Below, one piece after another: positions 23,140 through 27,987 of a stretch of DNA of 27,987 nucleotides. The notes under the pieces were generated by a model. The model was not told the DNA's origin. It did not search any database and saw only the letters and a list, made by a program, of their open reading frames with translations. Source of the stretch: Candidatus Saccharimonadota bacterium (lineage in GTDB: Bacteria > Patescibacteriota > Saccharimonadia > QS-5-54-17); the NCBI GenBank assembly GCA_007131065.1, contig SLRF01000021.1, forward strand, positions 1 to 27,987, in the 5' to 3' direction. Position 1 is the stretch's first letter, and every line of letters begins with the position of its first letter. The position numbers were made by a program, and so were the translations under genes.

Positions 23140-24873
23140 TTATTGTCTAGTAAGCTCTTGGTATCTTTTGAGAAGTTTCATGCGCAATTCATCATCTCCA
23201 GCTGCTTCTGCGGCTGCAATCTCCTGAGAAATGCGCTTTTTTTGTCGTTTGGTTTGTAGTTCTTTGAGGCGATGGGAGAGACTAAACGCTTCTACCTGAC
23301 GATCGAGGAGCGACCACGATCCATATTCTTCTTCACCTCGTAATAGGAGTATTTTTACATAGTTTTCAAGAGACTGCAACCCATCAGGCATGGAATCGGT
23401 GCCTAGATCCTCCTGGTAGCCCCTAAGGAAGGCTAGTAACGATTTCGTATCAGAATCCAACTCATCGAACATTATATCCTCGAGGGCACTCCTCGTGTCT
23501 GGATAGCAGATAGCTAGACTAGCGAGAGCTCTTGCGACCGTATCTATCTCATCACGAATAGGTGCGTCTTGAGATTCAAATTTACTCCGTTTAGTCTGGT
23601 GAGTCTTGGGTCTGGACTGGGAAAGTTTTTGTTCAATAGCGGTCGGTGATACTCCTATGATATTGGCGGTAACCTCTACATAGTGCGCCTTCTCGACCGG
23701 ATCGCTCAGCCTGCGTAAAGTATCGCTTATTCTAGTCGTAAACTCCTTTTTGTCCCGTGCATTTTCCAAATCGTAATGTACGCTTAGAGTCTCTAGAAGC
23801 CAATCTACTACATATTTCTTGCTTTCTATTAGATCTTTCCAAGACTGAGGGTCTTTACGAATTACATCGTCAGGATCTTCTCCGTTCGGCAAAGTCACGA
23901 TAGATAGGTCGACTCCAGCCTCCTGTGCTATCGGTATAGCTCTTTCGGTAGCTGCTATACCGGCACTATCTGAATCAAAGGCGAAAACTATGCTTTTAGT
24001 AAATCTACTCAACTGCTTGAGCTGGTGCAGAGTCACGGCCGTGCCGCTCATAGCTACCACCCAGCGTACTCCCGCCTGGTGTGAACTCAGCACGTCTAGA
24101 TTGCCCTCTACCACTACAGCTTCGTTCTCCCGACGCATACTCTCCTTAGCCTGAAAAAGACCAAATACAAAACGGCTTTTATCGAACACTTTTGTTTGTT
24201 GGGTGTTTAGATATTTAGGCATCCCGTCGCCAATTACTCTACCGGTAAAACCGACGATTCTTCCCTGTCCATCGAAAAACGGCACCACTACTCTGCCTCG
24301 AAAGACATCCTGTAGCGAAGAACCGCGCATTCGGACCAATCCTGCGTCCAGCATTTCCTGCTTGGAAAATCCTCTGTCTTTAAGAAAGTTCGCCAACTTC
24401 GATCCGCTCCCTGGTGCCCACCCCAACTTGAACAACTTTACGGTTTCCTTAGTGTACCCACGAGTGTTTAATACATAATCTCTAGCTGTCTCGTCCCTGC
24501 TTAGTTGAATATGATAATACTGCGAAGCCGTATCGAGCGCTTCATACAGTCTCTGTTTGTGTTTTTTGGCCGATTCACCGCCATCTTGACCTTGTTCAGG
24601 TAAATCTACACCGGCCTTGCGAGCCAACATCTCTAGAGCTTCACGAAAGCTGAGCCCTTCAATCTTCTCAACAAACGTAAAGATATCTCCGCCCTGACCA
24701 CAGCCGAAACAGTGGTATATACCCTTGTCCGGACTTACGGTAAAGCTAGGAGTCTTCTCATTATGGAAGGGGCACAAACCTTTCAGATTACGTCCGGCCG
24801 GCTTTAACTGCACGTATTCACCGACGACCTCGTCGACTGCTAGTCTATCCTTTACCTCAGCTACGGCATCCAT
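23140..24873 (-). CDS. dnaG: DNA primase
   Basis: The 577-residue primase has an N-terminal CHC2 zinc domain (GLCPFHNEKTPSFTV, then YHCFGCGQGGD), a TOPRIM catalytic core with AVVVEGNLDVL and VFAFDSDSAGIA holding the metal-binding Glu and Asp residues, and a shorter C-terminal region that would contact the replicative helicase. It makes RNA primers at the fork. No Shine-Dalgarno precedes the ATG; TATACT ends 6 nt upstream, as at ftsK, so the message is probably leaderless. A perfect palindrome lies just behind that box. It is the head of dnaG-rpoD and possibly of the whole run to holA. Confidence 0.97.
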   Translation of the reverse strand: MDAVAEVKDRLAVDEVVGEYVQLKPAGRNLKGLCPFHNEKTPSFTVSPDKGIYHCFGCGQGGDIFTFVEKIEGLSFREALEMLARKAGVDLPEQGQDGGESAKKHKQRLYEALDTASQYYHIQLSRDETARDYVLNTRGYTKETVKLFKLGWAPGSGSKLANFLKDRGFSKQEMLDAGLVRMRGSSLQDVFRGRVVVPFFDGQGRIVGFTGRVIGDGMPKYLNTQQTKVFDKSRFVFGLFQAKESMRRENEAVVVEGNLDVLSSHQAGVRWVVAMSGTAVTLHQLKQLSRFTKSIVFAFDSDSAGIAATERAIPIAQEAGVDLSIVTLPNGEDPDDVIRKDPQSWKDLIESKKYVVDWLLETLSVHYDLENARDKKEFTTRISDTLRRLSDPVEKAHYVEVTANIIGVSPTAIEQKLSQSRPKTHQTKRSKFESQDAPIRDEIDTVARALASLAICYPDTRSALEDIMFDELDSDTKSLLAFLRGYQEDLGTDSMPDGLQSLENYVKILLLRGEEEYGSWSLLDRQVEAFSLSHRLKELQTKRQKKRISQEIAAAEAAGDDELRMKLLKRYQELTRQ

Positions 24874-24879
24874 AGCCGT

Positions 24880-24885
24880 AGTATA
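24880..24885 (-). promoter_or_regulatory. -10 box of dnaG-rpoD, leaderless spacing
   Basis: TATACT on the minus strand is separated from the dnaG ATG by 6 nt (ACGGCT). No recognisable -35 exists at 17 nt (TAGCAG); that stretch is instead taken up by the palindrome at 24890-24906. Confidence 0.55.
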
Positions 24886-24889
24886 TATG

Positions 24890-24906
24890 GCAGGGCCTAG
24901 CCCTGC
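24890..24906. promoter_or_regulatory. Perfect palindrome at the dnaG promoter, candidate operator
   Basis: GCAGGGC, a 3-nt centre CTA, and GCCCTGC form a perfect 7-bp dyad. It lies between the dnaG -10 box and the expected -35 position, where a bound repressor would block RNA polymerase. The primase-sigma operon is under LexA control in E. coli, but this sequence is not the proteobacterial or Gram-positive LexA box. The binding protein is unknown. As RNA it would sit upstream of the transcription start, so a DNA-level role is more likely. Confidence 0.5.
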
Positions 24907-24943
24907 TAGTTATAAAGATAAAATACAGGATACAGGACGTAGG

Positions 24944-24981
24944 ATTACGCCTCGCTTAGGATTTAGTATATAGGGCGTAAT
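24944..24981. repeat. Inverted repeat beside repeat copy 3
   Basis: ATTACGCC (24944-24951) and GGCGTAAT (24974-24981) are perfect 8-bp inverted arms 22 bp apart. The right arm overlaps the degenerate B' end of copy 3. The remaining sequence between dnaG and copy 3 (24907-24943) is AT-rich and shows TACAGGA direct repeats but no gene. Confidence 0.5.
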
Positions 24982-25096
24982 AGTTGCTAGGTTTTGGGTA
25001 TTAGGTTTAGCGTAAAGATATTTGTAAATCTACTAACACCTAGACACTAAAACCTAAAACCTGACTACACCCTAAACCCTGTACCCTACATCCTAT
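24971..25096 (-). repeat. Dispersed G-rich/inverted repeat element, copy 3 (inverted orientation)
   Basis: The same element as copies 1 and 2, with the G-rich strand now minus. The head reads TAGGATGTAGGGTACAGGG on that strand (about 25078-25096). A is at 25047-25062, B is an exact TAGGTGTTAG complement at 25033-25042, A' is degenerate at 24987-25010 and B' is weak at 24971-24985. The stretch TAGTCAGGTTTTAGG is shared word for word with copy 2. It occupies the divergent gap between dnaG and the plus-strand membrane gene at 25135. Confidence 0.8.
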
Positions 25097-25134
25097 GACT
25101 GGGCTTGCGTCTTAAGGGCGGTTGCATAATACTT

Positions 25135-25626
25135 ATGGTAATGGATAGATCAAAAATATTAGTCCCGCTAGCTATACTTGGAGTCATAATCGTGCTGATC
25201 TGGGGCGTTACGGCTATATCAGGAAGGGAGAACCCGACAGAAGTAAACTTGCGCGAATCCTTAGTAGCTCAGGAAACCATGCTTGAAATAAGCTCAATAG
25301 CCCAACAACGATCTGGAAGTCTCGACACACAAGTGGTCGCTACCAATATAGTGGCGACCACTACCAGTGACCGTAACAACATTGCTGAACTATACCGTAG
25401 CTCATTCGGGTCACCTCCGTCCGAACCTGAGACGCAAACCGTGGAAGAGGTAGACTCTACCACAGGAAACTTCGACACCATCTACCGCCAAAGAGTAGTG
25501 GAATATATAGAAATTAGCCTTCAACGACTAAACTATGTCTATGCGAATACTTCTGATGAAGACTTATTAAGAGCCGTAGGTACAGCCATAGAAAACCATG
25601 AAGCACACTTGAGTCAGTTACAGTAA
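25135..25626 (+). CDS. Membrane-anchored protein of unknown function
   Basis: The gene is not recognised. From ATG 25135 (an alternative ATG is at 25141) the product has 163 residues: a short basic N-terminus, one hydrophobic span (about 9-29, VPLAILGVIIVLIWGVTAISG), then about 135 residues, mostly helical, Ser/Thr/Glu-rich and without cysteines, presumably outside the membrane. It could be an anchor or a signal-anchor protein. CATAAT at 25125-25130 would put a transcript start within a few bases of the ATG, while AAGGGCGG at 25114-25121 is too far for an ideal ribosome-binding site. A TTG reading from 25105 is less likely. It is first of three small plus-strand genes. Confidence 0.65.
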   Translation: MVMDRSKILVPLAILGVIIVLIWGVTAISGRENPTEVNLRESLVAQETMLEISSIAQQRSGSLDTQVVATNIVATTTSDRNNIAELYRSSFGSPPSEPETQTVEEVDSTTGNFDTIYRQRVVEYIEISLQRLNYVYANTSDEDLLRAVGTAIENHEAHLSQLQ

Positions 25627-25691
25627 GGTCTGGCTGTTATTTGTATTGTCTCTGGGTTAAACTAGAAACAACAATCACTTAGGAACAGTTT

Positions 25692-25892
25692 ATGAACGGC
25701 ATCGATCTCAATAGCTCCCTGGTACGAGCAGTCATAGTGTTTATACTCGTCGGACTAATGTTATGGTTAGCATTCTACCTATTCTCTTATGCGACTGGTC
25801 TGAATTTCTTCGGAGAAACCATACTCATCCTCATAGGTTCAGGATGGGCAGCCTACTGGACCTGGAAGAAAACATCCTACGGTCGCTACTAG
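25692..25892 (+). CDS. Small two-span membrane protein of unknown function
   Basis: The 66-residue product has two hydrophobic segments (about 10-35, LVRAVIVFILVGLMLWLAFYLF, and 38-57, LNFFGETILILIGSGWAAYW) and a basic C-terminus KKTSYGRY. An AGGA ribosome-binding site lies 9 nt before the ATG, and the composition is that of a real membrane protein. It lies 65 bp after the previous gene. No family is recognised. Confidence 0.6.
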   Translation: MNGIDLNSSLVRAVIVFILVGLMLWLAFYLFSYATGLNFFGETILILIGSGWAAYWTWKKTSYGRY

Positions 25893-25995
25893 TCCAGACC
25901 ATACTTTAAATGGACTTGCAAACATGTAATAATCTTGTGTAGGTTAGCAAGAAACGCAACCCGCCCCACGTTTTCCTCTCACGAAAGGAAGGCAA

Positions 25996-26382
25996 TTGAC
26001 AAAACAGATTGCAGAAGAAGCTGCAGAAAGAGTAAAATCGAACTTCCGCGGCTGGCGTCGCTGGGATAGAGTTCCATGCGAGCAGGCTTACACCCGTTTT
26101 CGATTCGACGGAGTAGTTATATGCCTTCGTGAGCACCTTCCCGACAGCTCAGATGACGATACTACTACCGGTTACGAAGTAGCCATCATGGGCCCGAGGG
26201 GCTACGAACCCCTTCTCGCTATTGATGATCGCGAAAAATGGGACGAGCTGCTCGGCATGTGCGCTCGACACAAAGTCGACCTACGGGAATGGTCCAAAGA
26301 GCCGATGCCGGACAACGTAATCGAAGCCTACATGGTGTGCAATCTCGACGAGATCGAGCATTGGCCTGTTGTGGTCTTCTGA
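25996..26382 (+). CDS. Hypothetical soluble protein, TTG start
   Basis: The gene is not recognised. The 128-residue protein is Trp- and acid-rich (WRRWDRVPCEQAYTRF, GYEVAIMGPRGYEPLL, IDDREKWDELLGMC) with two cysteines besides C28 and no membrane span or signal peptide. The TTG start is well supported by the strong AAAGGAAGG ribosome-binding site at 25985-25992 ending 3 nt before it. GC is clearly higher (about 58% in a 60-bp sample) than in the neighbouring membrane gene (about 38%), which may mean recent acquisition. It ends 22 bp before a strong plus-strand terminator. No catalytic motif is evident. Confidence 0.6.
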   Translation: MTKQIAEEAAERVKSNFRGWRRWDRVPCEQAYTRFRFDGVVICLREHLPDSSDDDTTTGYEVAIMGPRGYEPLLAIDDREKWDELLGMCARHKVDLREWSKEPMPDNVIEAYMVCNLDEIEHWPVVVF

Positions 26383-26404
26383 TGAATCTGCGTACTGGGG
26401 CGAT

Positions 26405-26466
26405 GAGCACCACTACTATATACCTGTTAATTCAGGATAAATATATAGCTAGTAGGTGCTCTTTTC
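26405..26466 (+). terminator. Rho-independent terminator after the plus-strand small genes
   Basis: GAGCACC (26405-26411) pairs with GGTGCTC (26455-26461), the helix continues through ACTA and CTATATA with two single-base bulges, and CCTG/CAGG close an inner 6-nt loop. CTTTTCCTTTCT follows directly on the plus strand. The minus-strand side has no T-run, so it serves the plus-strand genes. Between it and the DUF1704 gene stop (26523) lies only AT-rich DNA. Confidence 0.8.
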
Positions 26467-26522
26467 CTTTCTCTATGCTCCAAAATATACCCCCTACTTT
26501 ATAGCAGTCTTCTATATCCGTA

Positions 26523-27827
26523 TCATAAAATCTCTATGCCGACATTTTGCATATATTCCAGATGCGAATCGTTCATAGGGTCGAATTTCCCCTGCAACAA
26601 AAAATCCAATATTTCTTCTGCTCGGTGTCCGTCTAATAACTTTCTCTTTATGTAATCTTCTAGCCGTGCTGGATAATATATAGCGTCTTTGGTGAATACG
26701 GCTGCAAAAGCCCCCTCAAGCCCGTCGCCACCCCGGAATATCCGATTGACATGCGTCTTAGCCCGCTCCAGCTCCCTGCATATAGTGGCGGAGGTAATCT
26801 CGTCTCCTTCTGCATGCAAGCGTCCAAGCGCCCTGTCCAAGGCCAAAGCGCTTAATTCGTCTCTGCTGAGTTGAACTCCCTTTATCGCACCCATAGCAAA
26901 AGCTATATCTACATAACGATCCTTCGCCTTATCGGGGATGTCTCCGTTTATAAACGCTTCAGACAGTATGCCTAGACTCTCCTCTATCTCTATGTAACCA
27001 CTCAGGCCGGCTCGTAGAGAGTCATCTTCCTTCTCTCCGTTAACCGAGCGCGCAGCATGCACCCCTAGCTCGTGGGCCACCAAGCCCAACATATCCCGAT
27101 GAGTAGCAGACACTCTTCGAGCACCTACTAAGACCTCTCGCCTACTTGGCCGTACCCGCACTATGTCACTGCGTGGATCCAACTTACATGTCCAGTCTGA
27201 CCACCGCATATCCAATGTAGAAGCTATATCTATAAGTTTAGTGAAAATATCCTCCAGGTCCTGTGGCTTGTACTCCTCTCTATCTTCTCTATCAGCAAAA
27301 TCGAACCACTCCTTGTACCTAGTTCTAAAACAACTAGAAAGACTCCCATAATCATCGCTGCTAAGTTCTTTGGTAGTACTTTCTGAAGTACTCGTCGATA
27401 TCCTGTCCAGCGCCGCTTCATAAAAATCCGCCACTCTTTCCGAATATTCGCTTGCTTGAGACTCCAGTCGTTCTATCTCTCGTTTGAGAATACGCTCAAC
27501 AAATCGAATTTCCGGCGGTGCATAAAGCTCCGTAGAAGCTTGAGTAAAGCGACGTGCCCATATATCCCGCCGTAAACTCCTTCTCTCCTCTGGAGATGCC
27601 GCCAACTTCTTCGAAGCTTCCAGCAGGCTGAATTTCGCTAGCCACCGGGACGCTCGTTTTTCCTTGAGCGAACCTGGCTCTGACTCGAGCAGGCGCTTCC
27701 ATGCTTTGCTCTGCCTGTCTTTGTGGGCATCAAACTCTTCGTGTACTCGCGGTGATACGAGCTGACCTCCCCTCTCTTCTGGATGGATTGCCGAAAGTAA
27801 CTGTATTGGTGGTATTTTTTTTGACAT
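26523..27827 (-). CDS. DUF1704/MATCAP-like putative zinc metallopeptidase
   Basis: The protein has 434 residues. The N-terminal half is helical and charged. The C-terminal half contains VAHELGVHAARSVNG with H252, E253 and H257, followed by LRAGLSGYIEIEESLGILSEAF, matching the HE-x-x-x-H and E-E-G-L-A pattern of DUF1704. Eukaryotic members (MATCAP) are carboxypeptidases that trim tubulin tails; the bacterial substrates are unknown. The glutamates at 282-283 would supply the third zinc ligand. It stands alone, convergent with the small plus-strand genes and divergent from the gene at the window end. No signal peptide is seen, so it probably acts in the cytoplasm. Confidence 0.7.
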   Translation of the reverse strand: MSKKIPPIQLLSAIHPEERGGQLVSPRVHEEFDAHKDRQSKAWKRLLESEPGSLKEKRASRWLAKFSLLEASKKLAASPEERRSLRRDIWARRFTQASTELYAPPEIRFVERILKREIERLESQASEYSERVADFYEAALDRISTSTSESTTKELSSDDYGSLSSCFRTRYKEWFDFADREDREEYKPQDLEDIFTKLIDIASTLDMRWSDWTCKLDPRSDIVRVRPSRREVLVGARRVSATHRDMLGLVAHELGVHAARSVNGEKEDDSLRAGLSGYIEIEESLGILSEAFINGDIPDKAKDRYVDIAFAMGAIKGVQLSRDELSALALDRALGRLHAEGDEITSATICRELERAKTHVNRIFRGGDGLEGAFAAVFTKDAIYYPARLEDYIKRKLLDGHRAEEILDFLLQGKFDPMNDSHLEYMQNVGIEIL

Positions 27828-27906
27828 AGATCTCTACTACTCTAGTTATCGCATTGGGGTGGAATATTTTCAAGCGTCCACCTCTGTTTTTGTAGTTTTG
27901 ATTTCA

Positions 27907-27915
27907 TGCTATATA
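27907..27915 (+). promoter_or_regulatory. Extended -10 promoter element near the window end
   Basis: TGCTATATA is an extended -10 type element (TG-n-TATATA) about 42 nt before the ATG at 27957. The -35 region is T-rich without a clear hexamer. The gap 27828-27956 otherwise shows nothing recognisable. Confidence 0.4.
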
Positions 27916-27956
27916 CTTGGGATTAAATAAACCTAATAAATGATAACGAGGAATAA

Positions 27957-27987
27957 ATGCCTAACGAACTACCTCCACAAAACCAAC
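27957..27987 (+). CDS. Start of an unidentified gene, cut by the window edge
   Basis: An ATG at 27957 lies behind a GAGGA ribosome-binding site (27949-27953). Ten codons are visible, reading MPNELPPQNQ, a Pro/Gln/Asn-rich start. Too little is present to name it. Confidence 0.5.
   Translation, partial: MPNELPPQNQ

Noticed and set aside
24907..25096. Possible CRISPR array or telomere-like sequence
   Set aside because: The TAGG and CCTA units are short, irregular and without equal-length unique spacers, and they form one element also found at two other sites. A circular housekeeping chromosome gives no reason to expect telomeres.
25094..25114. Micro-ORF of six codons (MTGLAS) before the membrane-protein gene
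   Set aside because: The ATG belongs to the repeat head of copy 3 and no ribosome-binding site precedes it. A leader peptide cannot be supported.
25105..25134. TTG start for the membrane-protein gene
   Set aside because: It would add ten residues, including a cysteine, before the signal anchor and lacks a ribosome-binding site; ATG 25135 or 25141 gives a normal anchor start.
25891..25916. Hairpin AGTCCA/TGGACT after the 66-residue membrane protein
   Set aside because: It is only 6 bp with a 14-nt loop and no T-run. Too weak to call a terminator.
27230..27702. Alternative minus-strand frames inside the DUF1704 gene
   Set aside because: They overlap the longer frame that carries the metallopeptidase motif and have no ribosome-binding sites.

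Overview
The window looks like part of a small bacterial chromosome from the Patescibacteria (Candidate Phyla Radiation), most likely Candidatus Saccharibacteria. This rests on gene content and style only: tightly packed housekeeping genes, an S20 with a histone-like tail, an N-rich RNase J, a DUF1704 protein, and several genes that seem to start without a leader. TGA is a normal stop here (dsbB and the rodZ-like gene end on it), which argues against the recoded SR1/Gracilibacteria lineages. By eye the GC content is in the high 40s. Family names are assigned from motifs read directly; no search was run.

Layout. Positions 1-456 (+) hold the end of ychF, convergent with a long minus-strand series. 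Read in the direction of transcription (right to left), that series has three blocks. Block 1 (24873 to 16010) is replication, repair and transcription: dnaG, rpoD, polA, a cytidylate-kinase-like gene, dsbB, mutM, holA. rpsT stands alone on the plus strand at 15531. Block 2 (15411 to 6221) is RNA metabolism: a degenerate DHH phosphoesterase gene, truB, an SPFH membrane protein, rpsO, pnp, a family-4 uracil-DNA glycosylase and rnj. It matches the widespread nrnA-truB-ribF-rpsO-pnp order, with the SPFH gene where ribF usually sits. Block 3 (6170 to 464) is division and translation: ftsK, a rodZ-like gene, rpsF-ssb-rpsR, efp, a 2H phosphoesterase and tlyA. Positions 25135-26382 (+) are an accessory patch of three small genes of unknown function closed by a strong terminator. 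Next comes a minus-strand DUF1704 metallopeptidase-like gene, and the window ends in the first codons of a plus-strand gene.

How the genes work together. The window is mostly core machinery: primase, sigma-70, Pol I and the clamp-loader delta subunit; two RNases that process and decay mRNA (PNPase and RNase J); four small-subunit ribosomal proteins (S6, S15, S18, S20) plus EF-P; and FtsK for chromosome segregation. No CRISPR array, insertion sequence, tRNA or rRNA gene was seen.

Most interesting signals. (1) A dispersed intergenic repeat of about 125-180 bp occurs three times (13639-13816, 16949-17076, 24971-25096). Each copy has a G-rich TAGGGTATAGG head followed by modules ordered A-B-A'-B', a pseudoknot-like topology, and the head puts the same -10-like hexamer 8 nt before truB and holA. 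(2) The DHH protein has lost its catalytic motifs, and its apparent upstream TTG start lies in a perfect -35 box. (3) The family-4 uracil-DNA glycosylase keeps only one of the four iron-sulfur cysteines. (4) EF-P has Arg32 where Lys is usual. (5) rpsO-pnp and rpsF have structured leaders suggesting autoregulation. (6) A perfect palindrome lies at the dnaG promoter.
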